In this document: positions 26,794 through 34,312 of the stretch, piece after piece | Numbering within the stretch: the first letter of the stretch is position 1 | Layout: every line of letters starts with the position of its first letter | Program-made: the position numbers and the translations under genes | The notes under the pieces: model-generated | Seen by the model: only the letters and a program-made list of their open reading frames with translations | Database searches by the model: none | What the model was told of the DNA's origin: nothing | Source of the DNA: Xanthomarina arctica | GTDB taxonomy: Bacteria > Bacteroidota > Bacteroidia > Flavobacteriales > Flavobacteriaceae | NCBI RefSeq assembly: GCF_014638915.1 | Contig: NZ_BMFQ01000002.1 | Coordinates: 806,001-870,000, forward strand | Length of the DNA: 64,000 bases | Direction: 5' to 3'

Positions 26794-27954
26794 TTACACT
26801 AGTTTAGTTGAATATTTAACACCCTTTAAAATAAGACTTTCTAGGACAATCCCCTCGACAACATTCTGATGATTTTCATTTGTAAGCTCCTCTCCATCTG
26901 CAAAAATCTCTTTATGACCAAAATAAGTCTTTAGATCACCTATTTTCTCAACCATTGGAATAAATTCTATCTTGTTGTCTTTTAAAACCTCCTGATATTG
27001 GACAGCAACGTCAAAAATTGCATATTCATTACTTATCAACATTTTAGCGTCTCTAATGATGATATCAAAATGATTTTTACAATTCTGCGGAATACCTAAA
27101 TAGGCTTCATAAGCAACCCCATCTACCTTGTTTTTAGATATATAATCAATACTGAAGAGAATAGCTTGAAACATATAAAACCTTGTCACTTCGCGGTTGT
27201 AGTCGTTTTTAAAATGCCCTGCTTCGAATAAAATAGTTGGACAATTTAAAGATTGAAATGTATCCCCTACACAGTTGCCATTATAAGCATCATCATAAAT
27301 CCCTATTTGATTTGGAATTTGTGTATGCAACAAATTATTAGTGGCAACTATAACTTCCATAGCTTTTTTTCGTGTTTCAGTAACTGCGCAAGTTTCATCC
27401 TGAGCGGGAGACAAAAAAGACAAAATAGCCGAGTTAGCATTATTTCCAGCACCAAATATAGTGCGTTGTCCATGTAAATTAAAACAGTAATCCGGTTTGA
27501 TTTCATCGAACAAACCCCTTAAAACCTGGCTTTCTGGCTGCGAAAGATTTTTTGCATCTCTATTTAAATCGATGTCATTGGCATTTAGTCTCGTATAACG
27601 CTTAGCTCCGTCTGGATTTAAAATAGGAACTATAACTAAAGTACAGTTTTTAAGTATTTGCTGAATAGATACACTTGAATCCTTTACAAACACATTACAA
27701 ATATCAAAAAGCGCCTTCGTAGTTGTACTTTCGTTTCCATGCATTTGAGACCACAACAATATTTTTTTTGGACCAGTTCCAATTTTAATGGAGTGAATAG
27801 GTTCACCTAAAACTGAAATCCCAATGCCTTCAATTTCAAAATGATTTTTTAAGTTTTCTATTAGTGGATGAATATGCTCTTGATGAACATACCTGTTTTT
27901 AAGTCGTGTTTCTTTATGTGAATCATAAAGGGTTTTTAAAAAGATTGAAGTCAT
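26794..27954 (-). CDS. M14 family zinc carboxypeptidase
   Basis: A 386-residue peptidase. Zinc ligands are H72 and E75 in MHGNEST and H161 in NLHGQRT. NPDG (113-116) and DLNRD (129-133) are typical substrate-binding elements. The catalytic glutamate is probably E244 in ILFEAGHF. No signal peptide is visible, so it is likely cytoplasmic and may act on peptides or a peptidoglycan fragment. The C-terminal ~100 residues look like an added beta-rich domain. It is divergent from the XRE regulator, with a palindrome over its promoter. Confidence 0.85.
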   Translation of the reverse strand: MTSIFLKTLYDSHKETRLKNRYVHQEHIHPLIENLKNHFEIEGIGISVLGEPIHSIKIGTGPKKILLWSQMHGNESTTTKALFDICNVFVKDSSVSIQQILKNCTLVIVPILNPDGAKRYTRLNANDIDLNRDAKNLSQPESQVLRGLFDEIKPDYCFNLHGQRTIFGAGNNANSAILSFLSPAQDETCAVTETRKKAMEVIVATNNLLHTQIPNQIGIYDDAYNGNCVGDTFQSLNCPTILFEAGHFKNDYNREVTRFYMFQAILFSIDYISKNKVDGVAYEAYLGIPQNCKNHFDIIIRDAKMLISNEYAIFDVAVQYQEVLKDNKIEFIPMVEKIGDLKTYFGHKEIFADGEELTNENHQNVVEGIVLESLILKGVKYSTKLV

Positions 27955-27970
27955 CTAAAACGGTTTGATA

Positions 27971-27978
27971 CAAATGTA
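27971..27978 (-). promoter_or_regulatory. Promoter -7 box TACATTTG of the M14 peptidase gene
   Basis: Perfect TAnnTTTG match on the - strand, 17 bases before the ATG at 27954. A TTG on the - strand at 27995-27997 lies 16 nt upstream, slightly short for a -33 element, and falls inside the palindrome 27991-28004. Confidence 0.5.
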
Positions 27979-27990
27979 AACAATTAACTA

Positions 27991-28004
27991 TTTACAATTG
28001 TAAA
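27991..28004. promoter_or_regulatory. Perfect palindrome TTTACAATTGTAAA, candidate operator
   Basis: A 14-bp perfect palindrome covering the -33 area of the M14 peptidase promoter. Related half-sites occur nearby, including one overlapping the start of the XRE gene. Binding there would repress the peptidase gene. The binding protein is an inference. Confidence 0.45.
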
Positions 28005-28197
28005 CAATGAAATCACATCAATCTGTTTACATTACTATACAAACGCCCCTTTGTTTTCTCCTTTTAAAAGCAGAATTATTCTGAAAATTTAACATAATAA
28101 TTATTTGATAATTAAAATATTTAATTCTAGATGTTTAAGTAGTCCTATATAAAGTATTAGTTATATTTATTTTATTCGTTATCGATCAAACACATGT

Positions 28198-28216
28198 ACG
28201 ATATGATTATAATCGT
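28198..28216. promoter_or_regulatory. Inverted repeat ACGAT-N9-ATCGT, candidate XRE operator
   Basis: Perfect 5-bp arms spaced by 9 bases, ending at the base before the -7 box of the XRE gene. This position suits autoregulation. Confidence 0.35.
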
Positions 28217-28224
28217 TACATTTG
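28217..28224 (+). promoter_or_regulatory. Promoter -7 box TACATTTG of the XRE gene
   Basis: Perfect TAnnTTTG match, 31 bases upstream of the ATG at 28256. No TTG at the usual -33 spacing; the inverted repeat occupies the upstream side. Confidence 0.5.
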
Positions 28225-28255
28225 TAAATAGAAAAACGCCTATTTAAAGTTTACA

Positions 28256-28654
28256 ATGATAAACAACGAAGATTTCGCAAAAAGACTTCAAAAAGTCATC
28301 GATTACTACAACGAAAGTGCTTCTTCTTTCGCTGAAAAAATAGGCGTACAACGTTCTAGTATATCACATATTCTTTCTGGAAGAAACAAACCAAGTTTGG
28401 ATTTTGTATTAAAAGTCCTCTCTTCTTTTCCTGAAGTTGAACTATATTGGCTGCTAAATGGCAAGGGGAAATTTCCTTATGAAGGAAAAACCGAAGTTGT
28501 AATTCCGGTTGAAAAAAATATTAAAGAGGAAAAAATAACTCATCAAGTTTCCGAAATAAAACAAACTGTAAAAAATAACTCCAATGAAAAATCTATAGAA
28601 CGGATTGTTATTTTTTATACTGACGGAAGTTTTAAAAACTACGAAGATTTATAA
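28256..28654 (+). CDS. XRE family helix-turn-helix regulator
   Basis: A 132-residue DNA-binding protein. The HTH_3 domain spans about residues 6-62, with SSFAEKIGVQRSSISHILSGRNKPS as the helix-turn-helix, followed by ELYWLLNGKGKFP. A variable lysine-rich linker leads to the C-terminal motif ERIVIFYTDGSFKNYED, which I associate with flavobacterial proteins of this type. It is probably a small repressor controlling its own gene and the divergent peptidase gene, an inference from the operator-like repeats between them. Confidence 0.85.
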   Translation: MINNEDFAKRLQKVIDYYNESASSFAEKIGVQRSSISHILSGRNKPSLDFVLKVLSSFPEVELYWLLNGKGKFPYEGKTEVVIPVEKNIKEEKITHQVSEIKQTVKNNSNEKSIERIVIFYTDGSFKNYEDL

Positions 28655-28660
28655 AATGCA

Positions 28661-28692
28661 AAAAGCTTGAATAAATATTCAAGCTTTTTTTT
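28661..28692 (+). terminator. Strong rho-independent terminator after the XRE gene
   Basis: Perfect 13-bp stem AAAAGCTTGAATA/TATTCAAGCTTTT at 28661-28688, followed by more T. It is also T-rich on the - strand and so can end the convergent operon whose last gene stops at 28715. Confidence 0.9.
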
Positions 28693-28714
28693 ATTTTCGA
28701 TATTTCAGAAAAAA

Positions 28715-29200
28715 TTATTTTATAAATCGGCTATGCCAACTATCGCTAGCAGGAACTTCCCAATTTTCATTAAACTCTGCGATATTTACAACAAGGTTGT
28801 TAAAAACGATCGTATTTTTAGATACAGCTTTATCCTTAGCCATTTTCTTAAAATCTACTAATGTTTTATATGCTATAAAATCGCCTTGCTTGTAGGACAC
28901 GTTCATTTTGTCTAATAAGTCAACCTGATACTCTTTTTCTAACTCTTGAATAAAATGCACTGAAGCATCAATAGAACATCCTGTTGCAGCTCCAGCCTGT
29001 TGATTCAAGCCTATAACAATAAAACGTTTATACACTATTTTGTAGCCAGCCTGCAAATCGCTTCCATGAGCAGTCCAATTTTCAATAAAAATATCAAGCT
29101 TGGTCGCGATGTCATTTATTTCGTCTTCAGAAAAAGAACGATTGCACTGGTAAATCCAAACTTTGGATTCTTCTGGTAAGGTATTAAAATCTACTAACAT
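28715..29200 (-). CDS. Uncharacterised protein, often mislabelled ABC transporter ATPase
   Basis: A 161-residue soluble protein. The N-terminus is LVDFNTLPEESKVWIYQCNRSF; the centre has YKRFIVIGLNQQAGAATGCSIDASVHFIQELE. I recall flavobacterial homologues annotated as ABC transporter ATPase, but there is no Walker A, Walker B or LSGGQ signature. It is the last gene of the - strand operon, 2 bp after the HdrB-like gene, which suggests a link to that redox module. Function unknown. Confidence 0.7.
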   Translation of the reverse strand: MLVDFNTLPEESKVWIYQCNRSFSEDEINDIATKLDIFIENWTAHGSDLQAGYKIVYKRFIVIGLNQQAGAATGCSIDASVHFIQELEKEYQVDLLDKMNVSYKQGDFIAYKTLVDFKKMAKDKAVSKNTIVFNNLVVNIAEFNENWEVPASDSWHSRFIK

Positions 29201-29202
29201 CT

Positions 29203-29994
29203 TTAATCTAGTGAGTTTGCAATTAATTCAGCGATATCCAGCACTTGGACGCTATCTTCTTTTTCTTTGGCTTTCACACCATCAGTCATCATGGTATTAC
29301 AATAAGGACAGCCTGTTGCAATGATATTTGATTGTGTTTCTAAAGCATCTTCCGTTCGTAACACATTAATGTCTTTATCACCTTTTTCTGGTTCTTTAAA
29401 CATTTGCGCACCACCAGCACCACAACATAAAGCTGTTTGCCTGTTGCGTTTCATCTCTACAACTTCCACTCCTAAAGATTTTAGTAAGTCTCTTGGAGCT
29501 TCGTAAATATTGTTGCCACGACCTAAGTAACATGGATCGTGAAAGGTTATGCGATTTCCTTTTAATTGACTCGCATTCCCTATTTTTAATTTTCCAGACT
29601 TTAAAAGGTCATTAATAAACTCTGTATGATGTTGTACTTGATAATGTCCACCAAGTTCTGGGTATTCGTTTTTTAAGGTATTAAATGAATGCGGACAAGC
29701 AGTTACAATCCTCTTTACTTCATAGGCATTTAATACTTCAATATTTGTAACGGCTTGCATTTGAAATAAAAATTCATTTCCTGCTCGTTTGGCAACATCT
29801 CCAGTGGAACTTTCTTCGGTTCCTAAAACAGCAAAATCTACGTTTGCCATATTGAGAATCTTAACAAAAGCTCTGGTTATTTTTTTAGCTCTATCGTCAT
29901 AACTTCCAGCTGCTCCAACCCAGAATAAAATTTCTGGTTGTCTGCCTTCTGCCATACATTGTGCCATGGTTGGCACTTTTAATTGTTCGCTCAT
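29203..29994 (-). CDS. HdrB-like cysteine-rich (CCG) protein with eroded N-terminal motif
   Basis: A 263-residue protein of the heterodisulfide reductase B/GlpC/LutA type. The C-terminal CCG domain is intact: C155 (FHDPCYLGRGN), C190-C191-G192 (ALCCGAGG) and C229/C232 (GCPYCN). The N-terminal half keeps the fold signature (SYDDRAKKITRAFVKIL, RAGNEFLFQ, VTACPHSFNTLKNEYP), but the CCG position reads S-T-G at 63-65 and the CxxC reads C100-xx-S103. Only one ligand survives there. It would bind a single iron-sulphur cluster and pair with the dicluster membrane protein encoded two genes upstream. Confidence 0.85.
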   Translation of the reverse strand: MSEQLKVPTMAQCMAEGRQPEILFWVGAAGSYDDRAKKITRAFVKILNMANVDFAVLGTEESSTGDVAKRAGNEFLFQMQAVTNIEVLNAYEVKRIVTACPHSFNTLKNEYPELGGHYQVQHHTEFINDLLKSGKLKIGNASQLKGNRITFHDPCYLGRGNNIYEAPRDLLKSLGVEVVEMKRNRQTALCCGAGGAQMFKEPEKGDKDINVLRTEDALETQSNIIATGCPYCNTMMTDGVKAKEKEDSVQVLDIAELIANSLD

Positions 29995-30041
29995 TTTATT
30001 AAATGCTTTAATTATGAGATTAGCTGCGCTAAATCTTCGAT

Positions 30042-30059
30042 TTTCTGCTTTCGCAGAAA
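30042..30059. repeat. Short palindromic element TTTCTGC-tttc-GCAGAAA
   Basis: Perfect 7-bp stem with 4-nt loop, directly after the stop of the HAD gene on the - strand. The core resembles the two palindromes on the other side of that gene. It may act as a processing or termination hairpin. Confidence 0.45.
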
Positions 30060-30063
30060 CTTA

Positions 30064-30510
30064 TTATTTATGTTGACCATCGTCAAAGACTTGAATGGTC
30101 ACCTTCTTATCTACTAAATCTGTAAATTTCCCTTTATATCTCGTAGCTTTCACTAAATGATTATCGATCCAATGGTAGTTCCCTCCTCTTGGTTTTCCCA
30201 TTAATAAACTATGAAATTTAAATCCGTTTTTATTCAACCAATTTGTGGTTACCTCTCTGTGGTCTTCAGTTCTTGATGTGAAGAAACAAATTAAATGTCC
30301 CTCATCATGCCATTTATTACAAGTTGCTAAAGCATCTGGATAAGGTGCGCAAGTTGCCATTCTTTCTGGCTCTTCATTTGGAATATCATCTGTAATAGTT
30401 CCATCAATATCAATTAAATAATTTTTAACCCCTTTTGGTAAAATTGGACTAACTTTTTCTCCTAATTCTACTTTTTCGTGTAGTAATTTGTCTGCGTCTT
30501 CTCTTTTCAT
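30064..30510 (-). CDS. Small HAD-type phosphatase
   Basis: A 148-residue HAD-superfamily protein. Motif I is DIDGTITDD near residues 32-40 and motif II is FFTSRTEDHRE. A C-terminal acidic motif (QVFDDGQHK) could be motif IV. There is no cap domain. I recall homologues labelled phosphoheptose isomerase, which the sequence does not support. I start at ATG 30510; a GTG at 30516 is possible but adds only two residues. It lies between two iron-sulphur protein genes and is bracketed by short palindromes. Substrate unknown. Confidence 0.75.
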   Translation of the reverse strand: MKREDADKLLHEKVELGEKVSPILPKGVKNYLIDIDGTITDDIPNEEPERMATCAPYPDALATCNKWHDEGHLICFFTSRTEDHREVTTNWLNKNGFKFHSLLMGKPRGGNYHWIDNHLVKATRYKGKFTDLVDKKVTIQVFDDGQHK

Positions 30511-30518
30511 ATTCACAT

Positions 30519-30536
30519 TTCCTGCGAAGGCAGGAA
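30519..30536. repeat. Short palindromic element TTCCTGC-gaag-GCAGGAA
   Basis: Perfect 7-bp stem, 4-nt loop, in the 5' leader of the HAD gene. Read on the - strand its end supplies AGGAA about 8 nt before the ATG at 30510, so it may also hold the ribosome binding site. Confidence 0.5.
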
Positions 30537-30629
30537 TCTCTTTAATTCAACTTTTTTTGTTTTCTAATATTCTATTTCGTCTAAAGTTTGATTTAATCTT
30601 CACTTATTGATAAATCAATTTTTTATCAG

Positions 30630-30649
30630 ATTCCTGCCTGCGCAGGAAT
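30630..30649. repeat. Short palindromic element ATTCCTGC-ctgc-GCAGGAAT
   Basis: Perfect 8-bp stem, 4-nt loop, one base from the stop codon of the Fe-S membrane protein gene. It shares the TTCCTGC/GCAGGAA arms with the element at 30519-30536, about 110 bp away, so the two look like copies of one dispersed repeat. Confidence 0.55.
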
Positions 30650-30650
30650 T

Positions 30651-31958
30651 TTACTCGTCTTTCCAATTCAATCTATCCATTTGGTTGTAAGGCCAAGGAG
30701 CTCCATTGTTTTCAATATTTGTCATCATGTTGTTCAATTCTACTGGTGCCGCACTTTGCTCCATAACCAAATATCGACGCATTTCTATAATAATTGAAAG
30801 TGGATCAATACTTACTGGGCAAGCTTCTACACATGCATTACAGGTGGTACAAGCCCAAAGTTCTTCGGTAGAAATATAATCACCCAATAGCTGTTTGCCA
30901 TCATCCTTGAAAACCCCATTATTAGCATCGATGTTTTTACCAACTTCTTCTAACCTATCTCTTGTATCCATCATAATCTTTCGAGGAGACAATTTCTTTC
31001 CTGTTAAATTTGCTGGACATTCGCTGGTACAACGGCCACATTCCGTACACGTGTATGCATTTAATAACTGCACCCAACTTAAATCTTGAACATCGCTAGC
31101 TCCAAATTTTGCTGGCATTTCGGCATCAGCACCTGCAGCCGGAGCTGCAAACGGATCGATATTTGGATCCATCATCATTTTTACTTCTTTAGTAACCGCT
31201 TCCAGGTTATTTAATTGACCTTTGGGTTTTACTTTTCCAAAATATGTATTCGGAAAAGCTAAAAGTATGTGTAAGTGTTTTGAAAAATATAAGTAATTTA
31301 AGAAAACTAGGATTCCAATAATATGCATCCACCAAGCAGCTCTCTCTATAAGATGAATAGTCGTTTCTGGTAAACCGTTAAACCAAGGAGCTATAAACTG
31401 GCTGATGACGTTTCCAGAATTCATTGCTTGAAAATGAAGGTCTGTCGCATTCATAATTAAGAAAAGTGACATTAAAACCATTTCAAAATAAAGAATAATA
31501 TTAGCATCATTTTTTGGCCAACCTTTCATTTCACTACTCCAGAAACGTTTAATTTTAATAATATTTCTTCTAATCCAAAATACAACAACAGAAATAAAGA
31601 CTAGGGCTGCCAATATTTCGAATGTTCCAATTAAAAAACCATAAAACCCTTGGAAATAAGAAAATATTCTCCAAGTTCCAGTTAAACCATCAATGATTAT
31701 CTCTAATAATTCGATATTGATTATTACAAATCCAACATAAACAACCACATGTAAAAAGCCGGAAACTGGTCTTTTAACCATTTTGCTTTGTCCTAAAGCA
31801 ATTCTTGCCATGTTTTTCCAACGTATATTCTTGTTATCACTAACATCTACGTCTTGACCAAGTTTAATGTTCCTGATAAGTTTTCTTACATTTCTTGCAA
31901 AATATCCAAAACCTGCGATAAGTAATATAGCAAAGAGTATGTTTGGAAGGTAGTTCAT
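30651..31958 (-). CDS. HdrC/NarI-like membrane protein with two 4Fe-4S clusters
   Basis: A 435-residue fusion. The N-terminal membrane part (about residues 5-235, five or six helices, with histidines H70, H212, H228 and H230 as possible haem ligands) resembles NarI/HdrE. The C-terminal part binds two clusters: C304/C307/C310/C314 (CTECGRCTSEC) and C370/C373/C376/C380 (CTTCNACVEAC). It would pass electrons between the quinone pool and the HdrB-like protein encoded downstream. An alanine- and proline-rich linker (about 268-285) joins the halves. It follows the MCE protein gene by 16 bp. The electron donor is unknown. Confidence 0.85.
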   Translation of the reverse strand: MNYLPNILFAILLIAGFGYFARNVRKLIRNIKLGQDVDVSDNKNIRWKNMARIALGQSKMVKRPVSGFLHVVVYVGFVIINIELLEIIIDGLTGTWRIFSYFQGFYGFLIGTFEILAALVFISVVVFWIRRNIIKIKRFWSSEMKGWPKNDANIILYFEMVLMSLFLIMNATDLHFQAMNSGNVISQFIAPWFNGLPETTIHLIERAAWWMHIIGILVFLNYLYFSKHLHILLAFPNTYFGKVKPKGQLNNLEAVTKEVKMMMDPNIDPFAAPAAGADAEMPAKFGASDVQDLSWVQLLNAYTCTECGRCTSECPANLTGKKLSPRKIMMDTRDRLEEVGKNIDANNGVFKDDGKQLLGDYISTEELWACTTCNACVEACPVSIDPLSIIIEMRRYLVMEQSAAPVELNNMMTNIENNGAPWPYNQMDRLNWKDE

Positions 31959-31974
31959 AATATGGTTGGGTTAG

Positions 31975-32922
31975 TTATTGTCTTTCGTCTTCAGGTTTTT
32001 CGAAATCATCTTTATTTTTTCCTCCAAAAACGGATACATTCACATAACGTTTTGGATTTAATTTAAAATCTTGTAGCAACTCGCTTAATTGCGCAGAAGC
32101 AACTTCTAGATTATGATATAATTGATCGTCTTTAAGTAGTTTCCCCATAGAACCTTCTCCTTTTTCTAAACCGGATAAAAGTGTATTCACATTTTCCAAG
32201 GTTTCATCTAGGTTGGCGACTGTTTTTGAAATTTCTACTTTTTTCAAATCTTCAGATAAGGTAGCCAAATTTTTACTAACCGAATTAAAATTGCTAATAA
32301 CTTGTGTTAAGCTATCCTGATTTTTAGCAATTAATGAATTGAATGAACCAGATAAGGTCTTAAAGGAAGTTAGGGTTGAATTCAACTCTTTAATGGCGTT
32401 TTTTAAACCTTCTTCTGAATCATCTTTTACCAAACCGTTGATACTAGTTAAAAGAGAATCTGCTGATTTTAATGTAATATCCAAACCATCGCTTAACCCA
32501 GAAAAATTTTCAGTTAAATCTTTAATTATTCCTGCCTCCACTTCAGATTTAATGGCATCGCCACTTTCAGCATATTGCTGATCGTTTGCAGGAACAAGAG
32601 CTAAACCATTACCTTCTAGAAGACCCAAGGAATAGAGTCTCATCACACTATTTTTAGAAAACTTCAATTCGTCATTCACAGTAAAGGATACTCTAGTTTT
32701 TCCAGTTTCAATAACGTAAATTATTTCTTGGATTTTACCAATATTATTACCTTTAATGGTTACTGGAGATGCGGTTGTTAAGCCGTTATAATCGAATTCT
32801 GTATAAAAAGTGTCATCAGAATTAAATAAATTTTTTCCTTTTAAATAATTAAAGCCAAAAATTAAGAATAGAATTCCTGAAATGACTAAAATAGCCGTTT
32901 TAACTTCTCTTGATAGTTTCAA
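31975..32922 (-). CDS. MlaD family MCE-domain protein
   Basis: A 315-residue protein with one N-terminal membrane helix (about residues 9-25) and an MCE domain (about 38-115: FYTEFDYNGLTTASPVTIKG, GNNIGKIQEI, LYSLGLLEGNGLALVP). A long helical or coiled-coil C-terminal region (about 130-295) follows. Such proteins form periplasmic lipid shuttles between the membranes with MlaE/MlaF-type ABC partners. No such partners are encoded in this window. It sits between the amidase and Fe-S membrane protein genes and near lptD, an envelope-biogenesis context. Confidence 0.88.
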   Translation of the reverse strand: MKLSREVKTAILVISGILFLIFGFNYLKGKNLFNSDDTFYTEFDYNGLTTASPVTIKGNNIGKIQEIIYVIETGKTRVSFTVNDELKFSKNSVMRLYSLGLLEGNGLALVPANDQQYAESGDAIKSEVEAGIIKDLTENFSGLSDGLDITLKSADSLLTSINGLVKDDSEEGLKNAIKELNSTLTSFKTLSGSFNSLIAKNQDSLTQVISNFNSVSKNLATLSEDLKKVEISKTVANLDETLENVNTLLSGLEKGEGSMGKLLKDDQLYHNLEVASAQLSELLQDFKLNPKRYVNVSVFGGKNKDDFEKPEDERQ

Positions 32923-32977
32923 ATTATGTGTATTTAGTTACCTAACAAAATTAGAAATAAATTTATAAAGAATGGCT

Positions 32978-34096
32978 CTAATTAGTAGTAGATTTTAACG
33001 CATCTGATAAAGGAATATTTACGCCATCTTTAAATGCCACAATAAAACTGGATGTATAACCTTTAGTTTTAGCTTGGTTTTGAAACTCTTTTATTTTTGT
33101 ATAATTGGAAGTATTGCCATAATAGTATTTATATAAGCCCTTTATTTTATCTTTAGAAATATTATCTAAACCTTTAAAATTATAGGCTTTTAAAGCAATA
33201 TCTTTAGAGCTTGCTGCTATTTGAACCTTAAAAATCACATTTTTATAAATTTGGTCCGGCTCTGTATTTTTCACTTCTATTGTTTCAGTTTCTTGGTATA
33301 CAAAATCGTCGATATTTTGATAAATCGCATTTTTATAGTCCAAAATAGCTTTTTTAATTGCCGAAGACATATCGTTTTGCCCTCTACTAGAATTTAAGTA
33401 TGCACCTTCTTCTTTATTCGTTATAAAACCTGTTTCGACTAAAACACTAGGCATAATGGTTTGATGTAAAACAATAAAACCTGCTTGTTTAACTCCTCTG
33501 TTCTTTCGTTTTAATGTGTTTGTGAAATTATTTTGTATTAAACTAGCTAATAAGATGCTTTGATCTAGATACTCTTCTTGCATAAGGGTTAAACCAATAT
33601 AAGAACCAGGCGAATTTGGATCGAAACCATCATAGTTTTTTTCGTAATCGTCCTCTAAATAAATTACTTCGTTCTCTGCTTTGGCTACATTGAAATTAGT
33701 ATCGTTCCTATTGATACCAAGCACATAAGTTTCAGAACCGTAAGCTTGAGTATGGTGTGCATTACAGTGAATAGAAACAAACAAATCTGCTTTTGCTTCA
33801 TTTGCAATTTTACCTCTTACAAATAAATCCACAAAAACATCTTTAGATCTTGTATAAACTACTTTAATATCTGGATTTTTCTCTAACTCTTTTCCAACTT
33901 CCAAAGCAATTTTTAACGCAATGTCTTTTTCCTTATAGCCATCTTTAGAAGGTTTCCCTGGATCTTTTCCTCCATGTCCTGCATCAAGTACAACAATAAA
34001 TTTATCAGAATTATCTTGAGCGTATAAAGAATGACTGCTTGTATTTGATAAAACAAAAATGGCAGTTAAAAAAAATAATATCAATTTCGTTTTCAT
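32978..34096 (-). CDS. N-acetylmuramoyl-L-alanine amidase with SPOR-like C-terminus
   Basis: A 372-residue exported amidase that cleaves the bond between MurNAc and the stem peptide. A signal peptide ends near SLYAQ (about residue 26). The Amidase_3 domain has VLDAGHGGKDPGKPS (first zinc histidine), FVSIHCNAHHTQAYG (second zinc histidine) and VLVETGFITN (catalytic glutamate). The last ~85 residues (VIFKVQIAASS, then GLYKYYYGNTSNYTKIKEFQ) match the SPOR fold, which binds denuded glycan at division sites. It heads the - strand operon and is divergent from lptD. Confidence 0.92.
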   Translation of the reverse strand: MKTKLILFFLTAIFVLSNTSSHSLYAQDNSDKFIVVLDAGHGGKDPGKPSKDGYKEKDIALKIALEVGKELEKNPDIKVVYTRSKDVFVDLFVRGKIANEAKADLFVSIHCNAHHTQAYGSETYVLGINRNDTNFNVAKAENEVIYLEDDYEKNYDGFDPNSPGSYIGLTLMQEEYLDQSILLASLIQNNFTNTLKRKNRGVKQAGFIVLHQTIMPSVLVETGFITNKEEGAYLNSSRGQNDMSSAIKKAILDYKNAIYQNIDDFVYQETETIEVKNTEPDQIYKNVIFKVQIAASSKDIALKAYNFKGLDNISKDKIKGLYKYYYGNTSNYTKIKEFQNQAKTKGYTSSFIVAFKDGVNIPLSDALKSTTN

Positions 34097-34312
34097 GTGT
34101 CTATATATACTGTTTTTTATTTGTCATACTTTGATTCCACGCAGTACAAGCAGGTAACATTTTCAATAATCGATTCTATTTTAGAGAAAACTTCAATGTT
34201 TCATAAAATAATAACAACTAAATTGCTTGTTTATTACTGAGTTTGACTAAGTAAAAGTTTAATTTTCGAATTTTCGTGTTTATTAAATTAATCACAAAAA
34301 ATATATGTAATT

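Larger units (their letters stand above)
27955..28255. other. Divergent regulatory region between M14 peptidase and XRE genes
   Basis: A 301-bp region without genes. It holds a -7 box for each flanking gene, the perfect 14-bp palindrome TTTACAATTGTAAA, further copies of the half-site GTTTACA in either orientation (27976-27982, 28001-28006, 28025-28030, 28249-28254), and the inverted repeat ACGAT-N9-ATCGT. The concentration of half-sites suggests repressor binding, plausibly by the XRE protein. Confidence 0.5.
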
